Source of the DNA: Bacteroidota bacterium
Lineage (GTDB): Bacteria > Bacteroidota > Bacteroidia > Flavobacteriales_D > Sanyastnellaceae
Direction: 5' to 3'
NCBI GenBank assembly: GCA_002746975.1
Contig: NVXE01000005.1
Coordinates: 9,076-59,760, forward strand
DNA: 50,685 nt
Positions 16,522 through 26,529 of the stretch are shown in pieces. Numbering within the stretch: position 1 is the first letter of the stretch; every line of letters begins with the position of its first letter. The position numbers were made by a program, and so were the translations under genes. The notes under the pieces are model-generated. The model made no database searches, was not told the DNA's origin, and was given only the letters and a program-made list of their open reading frames with translations.

Positions 16522-16848
16522 CTACTCAATTATCCTAAAAACATCCTCCTCGGGTAATTTCATAAAGTATCTCTCTCTAGCAACTCTCTCAAGTAGGGAC
16601 GGGTTCTTCTTTATCTCTTCTAATTCAATTGCAAGAGCTTTGTTTTTGGAACTAATTTCGTTCATTTCTATTTTCATCTCACCAAGCTCTATCTTCTCTT
16701 TTATGATATAAAACAAATCTACATCACTAATAAACATTGCCCAAACCAAAGCAATAATTGCTGTTGCAGAATATCTATTTCTAAATAAAGACAGTAAGAA
16801 TTTTACAGTCTTACTATTAAGAATTCTAGAAAAAAAATTATCACTCAT
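16522..16848 (-). CDS. FtsB/DivIC-family septum formation initiator
   Basis: A 108-aa bitopic membrane protein: a short cytoplasmic N-terminus, one membrane segment (about 28-46, ATAIIALVWAMFIS), a coiled coil (KEKIELGEMKIEMNEISSKNKA) and the family C-terminus ARERYFMKLPEEDVFRI. It is expected to join FtsL/FtsQ-type partners in the divisome and help trigger septal wall synthesis. Size and topology match the Bacteroidota septum initiators. It starts eight bases after the clpC stop, so it is probably read from the clpC transcript. It lies outside any cell-wall gene cluster. Confidence 0.88.
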   Translation of the reverse strand: MSDNFFSRILNSKTVKFLLSLFRNRYSATAIIALVWAMFISDVDLFYIIKEKIELGEMKIEMNEISSKNKALAIELEEIKKNPSLLERVARERYFMKLPEEDVFRIIE

Positions 16849-16856
16849 TACTACAC

Positions 16857-19511
16857 TTAGTCTTTTTTATCCGTGGTCTTCTTCGTGCTTTTCTTCTTTT
16901 TAGGCACCTTTGATGTGTTGGTGGTAGATGATGTTTCAAGTGCTTCAGTCGCACCTTTTGGCATTTTTAGCGATCCGCCTTTGACAACAGAAATTGTTAA
17001 CTCCTCATCTCCATCGTTGTATTCTGCAAGAAGTAAATCTCCTTCTTCAACAGCTGAGTTTATGATTTCTTCAGCAAATGGATCCTCGAGGTGTTTCTGT
17101 ATAGCTCTTTTTAGTGGTCTAGCTCCGTATTTCTCGTCATATCCTTTGTTAACAATGAAATCCTTTGCCTTTTCAGATACTTCAAAACCATAGCCCAAAC
17201 TCTTTACTCTCTCTGACAAAGCTGTGAGTTCAAGATCTATTATAGAGTGAATATGTTCTCTTTTTAATGACTTGAATAAAACGACATCATCTATTCTATT
17301 TAGAAATTCAGGTGCGAATGCCCTTGTCAATGCTTTCTGAATGATTCCAGCTTTATTACTCTCCTCGTTTTCTTCCCTAGATGAAGTTGTAAATCCAACT
17401 CCAGTTCCGAATTCAGCTAGTTGTCTTGCTCCAATGTTAGATGTGAGTATCATAACAGTATTTCTGAAGTCAATCTTACGTCCAAGTGAGTCAGTCATTC
17501 GTCCATCATCAAGAGCTTGGAGGAGAAGATTAAATACGTCAGGGTGAGCTTTTTCAATTTCGTCTAATAAAATAATAGAGTAGGGGCGACGACGAACTTT
17601 CTCTGTCAATTGACCACCCTCTTCATAACCGACATACCCTGGAGGTGCACCGATAAGTCTAGTTACGGCAAATTTCTCCATATACTCACTCATATCTATT
17701 CGAATAAGAGCATCATCACTATCGAACATAAACTTAGCTAATTCTTTTGCTAACTGTGTTTTCCCTACTCCAGTTGGGCCTAAGAAAATAAACGATCCTA
17801 TAGGCTTATTTGGATCTTTCAATCCTGCTCTATTTCTCTTTATCGCTCGTACAACTTTTTTAATAGCTTCTTCTTGTCCTATCACCCTTCCCTCTAAGTC
17901 TGTATCCATTCTAGCGAGTTTACCGCTTTCTTTCTCAGCAATTCTTTGTACAGGAATACCTGTCATCATCGCTACAACATCACCGACGTGATCTTCTGTC
18001 ACAGTAACACGCAAACCCTTACTATCTTCTTCCCACTTGCGTTTGGCAATATCAAGACGCTCATTTAGATTGCGCTCAGTATCTCTAAGCTTAGCAGCCT
18101 CCTCGTAGCGTTGACTTCTAACAACTCTGATTTTCTCTTCTTTAATGCGGTCTATTTCATCTTCAATTTCTAGAATCTCTTGAGGGACGTGTATATTATT
18201 AAGATGGACACGACTTCCTGCCTCATCTAATGCGTCTATAGCTTTATCAGGTAGATGTCTGTCTGTGATATACCTGTCCGTTAATTTAACGCAGGCTGCA
18301 ATCGCCTCATCGGTATACTTAACGCTATGATGCTCTTCGTACTTATCTTTAATATTATGCAAAATCTCTTTCGTTTCTTCAATAGAAGTAGGCTCCACAA
18401 GAACCTTTTGAAAGCGTCGTTCTAAAGCCCCGTCTTTTTCAATATGTTGACGGAATTCATCTAGAGTTGTAGCTCCGATACATTGGATTTCACCCCTAGC
18501 TAATGCTGGTTTGAACATATTTGATGCATCTAACGAACCACTTGCTCCTCCTGCACCTACAATTGTATGAATTTCATCGATAAATAAAATCACATCAGGC
18601 GATTTCTCAAGCTCATTCATTACAGCCTTCATCCTCTCCTCAAACTGCCCTCTGTACTTAGTCCCTGCAACAAGTGAAGCGATATCAAGAGTTACAATTC
18701 GTTTCCCATAAAGTACTCGACTCACATTTTTTTCAATAATTCTTAAGGCCAAACCTTCTGCAATTGCGCTCTTACCTACACCAGGTTCTCCAATAAGAAT
18801 AGGATTATTCTTTTTCCTACGTGACAGGACTTGCGAAACCCTTTCAATTTCTTTCTGTCGACCTACGATGGGGTCGAGCTTACCTTCCTCGGCCATTTTC
18901 GTTAAATCACGTCCAAAATTATCAAGTACTGGTGTTTTACTTTTCGTGTCAGTCTTTCTTTTTTGAGAGTTTCCAGATGAGCTTCCACTAGTCATACCAT
19001 CGTCGTCATCGCTAGTCATGTCATTTTCTGATTTAGGGGTGTCTGAAAGAGGGAAGTTTACAGACCCTTTCTTCTCAGAAAGCATGTTTTCAAATTCCTC
19101 TTTTGCAATTTCGTAATCTATATTAAATGCCTCTAATGATTTCGTAGCGACATTGTCTTCATCTTTAAGAATGCTTAATAATAAATGCTCTGTTCCGATT
19201 GCAGAATGCTTAAAAATTTTTGCCTCAAGAAAAGTGAGCTTAAGAATTCTTTCAGCGTTCTTAACTAAAGGCATGTTACCCGATACAACGGTACTACCAC
19301 TTAAAGGTTTAATTGAACTCTCAATTAATTTCCTTAGCTTCTGTACATCGCAATTTAATCCCTCAAGTATCCTTATTGCAGTCCCTTCACCTTCTTTGAT
19401 TATACCTAGAAGTAAATGTTCCACTCCAATATAGTTGTGTTCTAGACGTAAAGCTTCCTCACGACTGAACTCGATAACCTCTCTTACCCTTGGTGAAAAT
19501 TTTGCTTGCAT
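16857..19511 (-). CDS. clpC: ATP-dependent Clp protease ATP-binding subunit ClpC
   Basis: Hsp100/ClpC unfoldase that feeds proteins to ClpP. Order: two Clp_N repeats (FSPRVREVIEFSREEA...), a flexible acidic linker, AAA-1 with Walker A GEPGVGKSA and FIDEIHT, a UVR-type middle motif (QRYEEAAKLRDTE) typical of ClpC, AAA-2 with GPTGVGKTQ and LLDEIEKAH, a VGF tripeptide in the ClpP-docking position, and a Lys-rich C-terminal tail. From the ATG at 19511 it has 884 aa and begins MQAKFSPRV, like homologues. An upstream in-frame ATG at 19556 would add 15 residues and also lies downstream of the promoter, so it is not excluded. Divergent from gyrA. Confidence 0.95.
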   Translation of the reverse strand: MQAKFSPRVREVIEFSREEALRLEHNYIGVEHLLLGIIKEGEGTAIRILEGLNCDVQKLRKLIESSIKPLSGSTVVSGNMPLVKNAERILKLTFLEAKIFKHSAIGTEHLLLSILKDEDNVATKSLEAFNIDYEIAKEEFENMLSEKKGSVNFPLSDTPKSENDMTSDDDDGMTSGSSSGNSQKRKTDTKSKTPVLDNFGRDLTKMAEEGKLDPIVGRQKEIERVSQVLSRRKKNNPILIGEPGVGKSAIAEGLALRIIEKNVSRVLYGKRIVTLDIASLVAGTKYRGQFEERMKAVMNELEKSPDVILFIDEIHTIVGAGGASGSLDASNMFKPALARGEIQCIGATTLDEFRQHIEKDGALERRFQKVLVEPTSIEETKEILHNIKDKYEEHHSVKYTDEAIAACVKLTDRYITDRHLPDKAIDALDEAGSRVHLNNIHVPQEILEIEDEIDRIKEEKIRVVRSQRYEEAAKLRDTERNLNERLDIAKRKWEEDSKGLRVTVTEDHVGDVVAMMTGIPVQRIAEKESGKLARMDTDLEGRVIGQEEAIKKVVRAIKRNRAGLKDPNKPIGSFIFLGPTGVGKTQLAKELAKFMFDSDDALIRIDMSEYMEKFAVTRLIGAPPGYVGYEEGGQLTEKVRRRPYSIILLDEIEKAHPDVFNLLLQALDDGRMTDSLGRKIDFRNTVMILTSNIGARQLAEFGTGVGFTTSSREENEESNKAGIIQKALTRAFAPEFLNRIDDVVLFKSLKREHIHSIIDLELTALSERVKSLGYGFEVSEKAKDFIVNKGYDEKYGARPLKRAIQKHLEDPFAEEIINSAVEEGDLLLAEYNDGDEELTISVVKGGSLKMPKGATEALETSSTTNTSKVPKKKKSTKKTTDKKD

Positions 19512-19600
19512 AATTTCTACGATTCTTTCAATAATGTTATTACTAACCTCCCTCATTATAATAACGCTTCTAAACAGAAAACGTTGCCTCAGGACGTTTT

Positions 19601-19628
19601 CAAATATAGATAATTAGAATAAAGCCAA
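19601..19628 (-). promoter_or_regulatory. Promoter of clpC
   Basis: On the minus strand there is a -33 TTTGG core (complement of about 19625-19629), a 17-base spacer, and the -7 box TATATTTG (complement of 19601-19608). This is one of the best complete Bacteroidota promoter matches in the window. No CtsR or HrcA-type operator is evident. Confidence 0.72.
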
Positions 19629-19719
19629 ATAGAGGTCATTTCTTCGTTATTCACAAGATTATTACGCCTATTGTGAAGAATTGGAGAGGATTTAATAACC
19701 TAGAAACGTTTAGTCTTTG

Positions 19720-19727
19720 TATTTTTG
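19720..19727 (+). promoter_or_regulatory. -7 promoter box of gyrA
   Basis: TATTTTTG matches TAnnTTTG exactly and implies a 5' untranslated region of about 70 bases before the ATG at 19804. It diverges from the clpC promoter. Confidence 0.6.
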
Positions 19728-19803
19728 GGAACCCTGTGTGAGAACAGATTCTACGCACGTTTGCAAAGAACAAGACACAGTTATTTAGACTATTACGGAT
19801 ATT

Positions 19804-22344
19804 ATGGCAGAAGGAGAAAAGATCATCCAAATTAACATTGCGGATGAAATGAAATCAGCTTACATCGATTACTCGATGTCTGTTATTGTTTCAAGGGCAT
19901 TGCCCGATGTGAGAGACGGATTAAAGCCCGTTCACAGAAGAGTTTTATATGGAATGCTCGATTTAGGAGTACATTCAAATAGAGCGCATAAGAAATCTGC
20001 CCGTATAGTGGGAGAGGTGCTGGGTAAGTATCACCCACATGGCGATTCATCTGTATATGACACCATGGTTAGGATGTCTCAAGACTGGTCTCTGAGGTAT
20101 CCTATGGTAGATGGTCAAGGAAACTTCGGAAGTATTGACGGCGATAATCCAGCCGCTATGCGTTATACAGAAGCTAGGCTTAGAAAAACTGCTGAAGCTA
20201 TGCTTGGTGACCTCGAAAAGGACACTGTAGATTTCGCTCCTAACTTTGACGAAAGCTTAAAAGAGCCTACCGTTCTTCCTGCAAAACTACCTAATCTACT
20301 AATAAATGGTGCTTCCGGCATAGCTGTAGGTATGGCTACTAATATGCCTCCCCACAATTTGTCAGAGGTTTTAGATGGTGTAAACCACTATATTGAAAAC
20401 GAAGATTGTACGGTTGATGATTTAATGGATTTCGTTAAAGCTCCTGACTTTCCAACTGGAGGAATCATCCACGGTGTATCAGGTGTTCACGAAGCATTTA
20501 GGACAGGTCGAGGAAAGGTAGTGGTAAGAGGTAAAACTCGTTTTGAAGAAAACAAATCTGGCCGGGAGGTCATTATCGTTGAAGAAATACCATATCAGGT
20601 AAACAAAGCTGATATGGTTCGCAAAACGGCAGACCTAGTTAACGATAAAAGAATAGAGGGTATTAGTGAGATTCGTGATGAATCTGACAGGAATGGTATG
20701 CGCATAGTTTACGAACTTAAAAGAGATGCAATTCCAAATGTAGTTTTAAATAAACTATATAAGTACACCGCTCTACAAAGCTCATTTTCAGTAAATAACA
20801 TTGCACTTGTAAAAGGGAGACCTGTGTTGTTGAACTTGAGAGATATGATTCAATATTTCGTTGAACATCGTCATGAAGTTGTTGTCCGCCGTACTCAGTT
20901 TGAACTTAGAAAAGCTGAAGAACGTGCTCACATATTAGAGGGGCTGATTATAGCTCTTGACAATATCGATGCTGTAATTAAGTTGATTCGTGCAAGCTCT
21001 TCTCCAGAGGATGCTAGAAATGGCTTAATGGAAACGTTTAAATTAAGCGAACTACAGGCTCGTGCAATTTTAGACATGCGTCTCCAAAAGTTAACTGGAC
21101 TTGAACGAGATAAGTTACGTGCTGAATTTGATGAGTTAATGACTCTGATTACAGACCTTAAAGATATTCTCGAAAATAAGAGTCGAAGAATGACTATTAT
21201 TAAAGAAGAACTTCAAGAAGTACGTGAAAAGTTTGGTGATGAAAGACGTTCAGTTATTGAATTTAGTGGTGCTGAGGTAAGTATTGAGGATATGATTCCC
21301 GATGAGCAGGTTGTAATCACAATCAGCCATGCTGGGTATATTAAGCGTACTAAGTTAACAGAATACAGAAACCAATCTAGAGGTGGAGTAGGAGCTAGAG
21401 GCTCTACCACAAGACAAGAAGATTTCTTGGAGAACATTTTCACTGCGACGAATCACAATTGGTTGCTGATCTTTACTCAACAAGGCAAGTGCTTCTGGAT
21501 GAGAATATTCGAAGTTCCGGAGGGTTCTAAACTCTCGAAAGGTAGAGCTATTCAAAACCTAATTAATATAGGATTAGATGACAAGGTTTTGGCATACATT
21601 CCTGTCAAAGATATTAAGGATCCTGAGTACGCTAATGCAAATTATGTAGTTCTAGCCACTAAACTGGGGCTTATTAAAAAGACAAGTCTTGAGGCATACA
21701 GTCGTCCTAGAACTAATGGCATCAACGCTGTTACTATTCGTGAGGGGGATGAGCTACTTCAAGCTCGTTTAACTAATGGTGATAGTGAAGTTATTATAGG
21801 TCTTAAGTCAGGTAAAGCTATCAGGTTTAATGAATCTAAAACGCGTGCTGTAGGTAGAACAGCAATGGGAGTAAAGGGGATTACATTAGGAGGTCCTGAA
21901 GATGAAGTTATAGGTATGGTTTGTGTAAATGATGCAGAAAGCTCAATTCTTGTTGTTTCGGCAAATGGATATGGAAAACGTTCAGCTGTCGATGATTATA
22001 GAATTACAAACAGAGGTGGTAAAGGTGTTAAAACCCTTCAGGTAACGGAAAAAACCGGCAATTTGATTTCTATTTTAAATGTCACTGACGAACATGATCT
22101 AATGATTGTGAATAAATCGGGCATTACAATTAGAATGTCAGTTGAGGATCTAAGGGTAATGGGTCGTGCTACTCAAGGGGTGAGATTGATAAGCCTAAGA
22201 GGTAATGATGAAATAGCTTCTGTATGTAGAGTTCCGAAAGCTGATGAGGAGGAGAATATCGAAGATATTGATTCGTTGGACGAAACAAAGGATGGGAGTG
22301 ATAACAATATAGACGATTCTACAGAAAGTGAGGTTAGTGAATAA
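19804..22344 (+). CDS. gyrA: DNA gyrase subunit A
   Basis: Breakage-reunion subunit of gyrase, which introduces negative supercoils. The catalytic Tyr is at residue 121 in [10 protein letters not shown]. The quinolone-determining region reads [10 protein letters not shown], with Ser82 and Asp86 (equivalents of E. coli Ser83/Asp87) unmutated. The C-terminal beta-pinwheel follows, including GARGSTTRQ and NRGGKGVKT; the latter matches the GyrA-box position and marks gyrase rather than topoisomerase IV. The protein ends in a strongly acidic tail (about the last 35 residues). The length of 846 aa is normal. The start ATG at 19804 matches the family N-terminus ([19 protein letters not shown]). Confidence 0.97.
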   Translation: MAEGEKIIQINIADEMKSAYIDYSMSVIVSRALPDVRDGLKPVHRRVLYGMLDLGVHSNRAHKKSARIVGEVLGKYHPHGDSSVYDTMVRMSQDWSLRYPMVDGQGNFGSIDGDNPAAMRYTEARLRKTAEAMLGDLEKDTVDFAPNFDESLKEPTVLPAKLPNLLINGASGIAVGMATNMPPHNLSEVLDGVNHYIENEDCTVDDLMDFVKAPDFPTGGIIHGVSGVHEAFRTGRGKVVVRGKTRFEENKSGREVIIVEEIPYQVNKADMVRKTADLVNDKRIEGISEIRDESDRNGMRIVYELKRDAIPNVVLNKLYKYTALQSSFSVNNIALVKGRPVLLNLRDMIQYFVEHRHEVVVRRTQFELRKAEERAHILEGLIIALDNIDAVIKLIRASSSPEDARNGLMETFKLSELQARAILDMRLQKLTGLERDKLRAEFDELMTLITDLKDILENKSRRMTIIKEELQEVREKFGDERRSVIEFSGAEVSIEDMIPDEQVVITISHAGYIKRTKLTEYRNQSRGGVGARGSTTRQEDFLENIFTATNHNWLLIFTQQGKCFWMRIFEVPEGSKLSKGRAIQNLINIGLDDKVLAYIPVKDIKDPEYANANYVVLATKLGLIKKTSLEAYSRPRTNGINAVTIREGDELLQARLTNGDSEVIIGLKSGKAIRFNESKTRAVGRTAMGVKGITLGGPEDEVIGMVCVNDAESSILVVSANGYGKRSAVDDYRITNRGGKGVKTLQVTEKTGNLISILNVTDEHDLMIVNKSGITIRMSVEDLRVMGRATQGVRLISLRGNDEIASVCRVPKADEEENIEDIDSLDETKDGSDNNIDDSTESEVSE

Positions 22345-22465
22345 TTAATCTTACTTTTTAACAACGGCATGACGTTTGTAAAGAGTACTAATAGGAATTA
22401 TTTGCAAATGTGTAATTACATTTACGACGTTAAATATCTTATAGAAAAATAAATCAATAGATTTT

Positions 22466-23617
22466 ATGAAACAGTTTTTAATAATTTTCGGTATTCTAAT
22501 TGCTGGTACAGCTTTAGGACAAAAGGAGGTTGTATCTGCTTATAACGCTAATAAAGAAGGTGATTATCGCGCAGCGGCTACCTATATAGATCAAGCTATA
22601 CAGATAGAAAAAGCTAACATTAAGGATAAAACATGGAGGTATAGAGGTGATATATATCTAAATATTGCTAAAGATTCATCGTACGCAATTGAATACCCGA
22701 ATGCTCTAAGAACAGCTATGGAGAGTTTTCTTAAAGCTCAAGAGCTTGATGTAAAAGCTAGATATACTGACGAGATTAAATTTGGATTAGCACAAGTTCA
22801 AAGTGAGGCGAATGGAAAGGGAATTGAAAATTACAACAATGCTACATTTGATGTTGCAGGACATCTGTTCGACTTAGCTTCTGAAGTTGCACGAGAATTC
22901 GAAATAGTTGACACTATGGCGATTTATAACGCAGCACTATGTTACGAAAAAGCTAATTTAACAGATTTAGCAATTGAACGTTATTCTGATTGTGCAGAAA
23001 TAGAATACCAAGTACCTAATGTTTTTCTATTTATAAGCACACTATATCGCAATGAGGACAATGATGAAGCTGCTTTAAAAACGTTACAAGATGCTCGTGT
23101 GTTATATCCTAGAGAGCAAAGCTTGATAATTGAAGAATTGAACATTTATCTGACAAACCAGGACTTTGAAAGAGCGAAAGCGAATTTAGAGATAGCTGCT
23201 GAGCAAGACCCTACAAATGAAATCCTTTGGTTTTCATTAGGTAGCGTATTTGACAATCTTGGAAATGTTGAAGAGGCTGTCGATGCTTATAAAAAAGCAA
23301 TAGAAGTTAAACCCGATTATTTTGATGCAAATTATAACCTTGGTGCAATGTATTTCAACCAAGCTGTACAGGGAATTAATAAAGCAAACGAGATGTGGAA
23401 ACCTCGTATGACCAAAACAGAAGCATCTAATCAAAAAAAATTAGAAACAGAATCTAAAGCACTGTTTGATATAGCTAAGCCTTATTTAGAGCAAGCTCAC
23501 AATGTTGATCCTTTAGATATTGAAACTATTCGTTCTTTAAAAGATATTTATGCTCGTACAGGAGATGATGACAAATATTTAGAAATGTCTTCTTTACTTA
23601 AGTCATTAACTAAATAG
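22466..23617 (+). CDS. Secreted TPR-repeat protein
   Basis: A 383-aa protein with a signal peptide (MKQFLIIFGILIAGTALGQ) followed by tetratricopeptide-like helices. The clearest TPR is at about 250-290 (ILWFSLGSVFDNLGN, AVDAYKKAIEVKPDYFDA). Others lie near 25-60, 150-185 and 190-250. Such periplasmic TPR proteins of Bacteroidota are protein-interaction scaffolds; the partner cannot be named. There is no catalytic motif. It is preceded by 121 bases without a gene, containing only a weak promoter-like GACGTTTG (22371-22378). It is probably monocistronic, since the next feature is the tRNA gene. Confidence 0.85.
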   Translation: MKQFLIIFGILIAGTALGQKEVVSAYNANKEGDYRAAATYIDQAIQIEKANIKDKTWRYRGDIYLNIAKDSSYAIEYPNALRTAMESFLKAQELDVKARYTDEIKFGLAQVQSEANGKGIENYNNATFDVAGHLFDLASEVAREFEIVDTMAIYNAALCYEKANLTDLAIERYSDCAEIEYQVPNVFLFISTLYRNEDNDEAALKTLQDARVLYPREQSLIIEELNIYLTNQDFERAKANLEIAAEQDPTNEILWFSLGSVFDNLGNVEEAVDAYKKAIEVKPDYFDANYNLGAMYFNQAVQGINKANEMWKPRMTKTEASNQKKLETESKALFDIAKPYLEQAHNVDPLDIETIRSLKDIYARTGDDDKYLEMSSLLKSLTK

Positions 23618-23766
23618 TCTATAATCGAGAGAGCTACGTAAGTATTGTGTTTGCTCGAAAGGCGATTTTACATAATATCTATTATCATTCAAAAGGGGTT
23701 ATTTTAAATGTTTGAAGTTTATTGAATTATTTAGTATTAATACAGCGTTAATTGAATTGAAGTATG

Positions 23767-23774
23767 TATTTTTG
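23767..23774 (+). promoter_or_regulatory. -7 promoter box of tRNA-Ser
   Basis: TATTTTTG matches TAnnTTTG, 14 bases before the mature tRNA 5' end. The preceding 150 bases after the TPR gene hold nothing else I can name. Confidence 0.65.
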
Positions 23775-23788
23775 CACCGTTGTTTTAA

Positions 23789-23873
23789 GGAGGTGTGGCA
23801 GAGTGGTCGAATGCACCGGTCTTGAAAACCGACGTACCTCACGGTACCGGGGGTTCGAATCCCTCCGCCTCCG
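23789..23873 (+). tRNA. tRNA-Ser (anticodon UGA)
   Basis: An 85-base class II tRNA. The acceptor stem GGAGGTG pairs with CGCCTCC (one G-U), the anticodon loop is cttgaaa with anticodon TGA, there is a long variable arm (gtacctcacggtac), and the T-loop is ttcgaat. The discriminator is G. The 3' CCA is not encoded (the next bases are CAA), so it must be added after RNase Z trimming. Confidence 0.96.
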
Positions 23874-23884
23874 CAACTAGATTA

Positions 23885-23910
23885 AACCCAGAGCTTGCTC
23901 TGGGTTTTTT
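23885..23910 (+). terminator. Intrinsic terminator after tRNA-Ser
   Basis: A perfect 9-bp stem aacccagag/ctctgggtt with a four-base loop, followed by six T residues, starts 11 bases after the tRNA. Confidence 0.93.
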
Positions 23911-23986
23911 CATGACCGAAAATTTGATAATGAAAAATAATTCTTACTTATATATAGCGTGAGCTGTAAAAACCTATTTTTACCAT

Positions 23987-25438
23987 ATGAAACGATTGTC
24001 TGGGATTATACTTTGCTTTCACTTTATTCAAGGATTATTAGCCCAAACCACTGGTATCGAAATCCTACGTTATCAATTACCTGACGAAGGTGCATATATA
24101 GATGTATGTATTGAAATTCCGGCAAATGAAATGAAGATTGAACTTATTGACTCAGTTTGGCATTCAAGTGCAGAAATAGCAGTAATATTAGAACAGGACG
24201 GTGAAACATTTTTAGTTAGAAAGACTCATTTAACGGGCCCAGAAACGAAAGATTCAACAGAAGCATGGTCATCTACTCACATTCATATCGAAAGAATTAA
24301 ACTAGACCCGGGTAATTACATAACAACAGTATTAATCGGCGGTCTCGACTCTGAGATCAGAGAAAACGTGTTAATCCCAGTTAGCGGTACACCCATGATT
24401 TCTGATATAATGCTGGTTGAAGCGTATACAAAAAGTATTACAGGAGAAGAAAACAAGTTCTCTAGATCTGGACTGAATCTGGTTCCCCTTGTAGATACAA
24501 GAATTTCTCCCTTAGCTAATAGAGTGAAATTTTATGCGGAACTATATAATATAGACCAAGTCGTAGGACAAGATTCATTATTCTTAATAAAGTTTGGTTT
24601 TACAGGCAGCGACGGACGTTTATCTCCTAATCACACTAGGTATTTAAGACTCAAAGCCGGTGTTGTAACCCCCGTTTTTGAAACTTTACCTATAGATGGC
24701 TCTGTTCCTCCTACAGATGGTGGAATATTGAAGATTGAGATAAGTACAAAAGATGGGCACTTAATTACCTCATTAGACTATCCTGTTAGTCGTTGGTCAG
24801 CAACTGATGCAATTGCGAATGAAGTGCCGTTATTAAACTTCGCTGCTCAATGGAATGACGTACATAAGCTATATCGACATCTTGAAGACCACTTACCCAT
24901 AGCTACCCCTTCTCAACAAAATACTATACTGAATACTTTTAAAAATTCAGACGATTTAGATATGATGCGGGGCTTTCTTGAATATTTTTGGATAAGTCGT
25001 AATCCAGAAAATCCATTAAAAGCTTGGCAGAATTACTCTCATGAAGTAATGGTAGTCGATAGCGTTTACGGAAATTGCAGAAGTAATCATGGCGCTGATA
25101 CTGATCAGGGATATGTATACCTTAAATATGGAAGACCAAACACTGTAGTTCAGCGACTTAATGGGACTGATTATTACCCTTATGAGATTTGGCATTATCA
25201 CCACACATTAGGGCTTTCAAATAGGAGAGTATTATTCTATGCACCTCATGTTGTAGCTGAGTGTTTAGAGATATTACAGTCTGACTTACCAGGGGAAATA
25301 CGAAACGAAGACTGGATAGAGATCTTGAAATCTAGAGAGAATAGATTGAGAGTAACAGAAACTCAACTAAATCGTTTAAATCCTAAAGACACCTTCTCAC
25401 GAGAAGAGCCTGAAGATCTTTATTATAACCCACGATGA
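23987..25438 (+). CDS. GWxTD-domain protein (variant motif)
   Basis: A 483-aa exported protein with a signal peptide (MKRLSGIILCFHFIQGLLAQ), a long beta-rich middle, and a C-terminal region matching the GWxTD family found mainly in Bacteroidota. That region reads FLEYFWISRNPENPLKAW, then SNHGADTDQGYVYLKYGRPN, then YEIWHYHH. The eponymous motif here is G-A-D-T-D, with Ala replacing Trp. The function of the family is unknown; an envelope location is inferred from the signal peptide. It overlaps the glycosyltransferase start by ATGA, so the two are translationally coupled. Confidence 0.85.
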   Translation: MKRLSGIILCFHFIQGLLAQTTGIEILRYQLPDEGAYIDVCIEIPANEMKIELIDSVWHSSAEIAVILEQDGETFLVRKTHLTGPETKDSTEAWSSTHIHIERIKLDPGNYITTVLIGGLDSEIRENVLIPVSGTPMISDIMLVEAYTKSITGEENKFSRSGLNLVPLVDTRISPLANRVKFYAELYNIDQVVGQDSLFLIKFGFTGSDGRLSPNHTRYLRLKAGVVTPVFETLPIDGSVPPTDGGILKIEISTKDGHLITSLDYPVSRWSATDAIANEVPLLNFAAQWNDVHKLYRHLEDHLPIATPSQQNTILNTFKNSDDLDMMRGFLEYFWISRNPENPLKAWQNYSHEVMVVDSVYGNCRSNHGADTDQGYVYLKYGRPNTVVQRLNGTDYYPYEIWHYHHTLGLSNRRVLFYAPHVVAECLEILQSDLPGEIRNEDWIEILKSRENRLRVTETQLNRLNPKDTFSREEPEDLYYNPR

Positions 25439-26457
25439 AGACTATTGTTGCAATACTAAATTGGAATGGAATAGAGCATCTAAAGACCTATCTACCCTCA
25501 GTTGTTGAGTTCTCTAAAATAAACATTTATGTTATTGATAATGGCTCTACTGATGATTCAGTATCTTGGATAAATGTGACATACCCTGAAATTGAAATAA
25601 TACAGCTTCCTCAAAATTTAGGTTTTGCAGGTGGATATAATGCCGGTTTAAGTAATATAAGTGCTGATAGATTTATTTTATTAAACTCCGATGTCAGGGT
25701 GACTGAGGGATGGGTCGAATCGGTGAATAAATCTATGAACGACAATAATTGGTCTGCGTGTGCACCAATAATTCTAGACGATAAAAATCCAGAATACTAT
25801 GAATATGCTGGTGCTGCAGGTGGGTTTATAGATAAGGATGGTTTTATGTTTTGTGCGGGAAGAGTTTTTGACTCAATAGAAAAAGTTAACGGACATTATA
25901 AGACTGATGAAGAAGTATTTTGGGCTTCTGGAGCAGCATTATTTGTTGATTCCAAGGTTTGGGATGAAGTAGAGGGTCTTGATTCGGATTTGTTCGCGCA
26001 CATGGAGGAAATTGATTTTTGTTGGAGGTTGAAGAACCGAGGGTATAAGATTGGAGCATGTAGAAATGCTTATGTTTATCATTACGGGGGTGGCACTCTT
26101 ACAACTTCAAGCCCTCGCAAAGTTTTTCTGAATTTCCGTAATAATTTGGTTATCATTTTAAAAAACCAAACAGGTTATCCCCTACTCTTCATATACAGAC
26201 GCCTTCTATTAGATGGAGTGGCGGCTTTAAGGTTTCTTTTACGAGGAGAGTTGATTTTCTTTTTATCTGTCGTGAAAGCTCACCTTGCGTTCTATAGAAT
26301 GATTCCATCTACTATAAAAAAGAGGCAGCTTGAACTTATCGCACGTGAAACGAATATTGCAAATAGGACAGGCATGTATAAAAAGAGTATTTTAATTGAA
26401 TACTTTTTAAACAAAGCAAAATCAATTTCAGACTTGTCGTTCAATGATTTTGAATAG
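25435..26457 (+). CDS. Family 2 glycosyltransferase
   Basis: A 340-aa GT-A fold enzyme that transfers a sugar from a nucleotide donor. VAILNWNG opens the fold at residue 5, followed by VIDNGSTDDS, the phrase NLGFAGGYNAGL, the DxD-like site LLNSDVRV (about 82-89) and a catalytic-region ED-type segment HMEEIDFCWRLKNRGYKI. This arrangement is typical of rhamnosyl- and related polysaccharide transferases. The C-terminal 100 residues include a hydrophobic helix that may associate with the membrane. It is coupled to the GWxTD gene by a four-base overlap, so a surface-glycan or glycoprotein role is plausible. Donor and acceptor are unknown. Confidence 0.9.
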   Translation: MKTIVAILNWNGIEHLKTYLPSVVEFSKINIYVIDNGSTDDSVSWINVTYPEIEIIQLPQNLGFAGGYNAGLSNISADRFILLNSDVRVTEGWVESVNKSMNDNNWSACAPIILDDKNPEYYEYAGAAGGFIDKDGFMFCAGRVFDSIEKVNGHYKTDEEVFWASGAALFVDSKVWDEVEGLDSDLFAHMEEIDFCWRLKNRGYKIGACRNAYVYHYGGGTLTTSSPRKVFLNFRNNLVIILKNQTGYPLLFIYRRLLLDGVAALRFLLRGELIFFLSVVKAHLAFYRMIPSTIKKRQLELIARETNIANRTGMYKKSILIEYFLNKAKSISDLSFNDFE

Positions 26458-26529
26458 ACGACAAGTTTACAAGCTACATCCGTGAACTTGTAATCTTAAC
26501 GAGTTCTATTCTTCATTGTTTCGCAATCA

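Noticed and set aside
19901-20110. Quinolone-resistance change in gyrA
   Set aside because: Ser82 and Asp86 are the susceptible-type residues.
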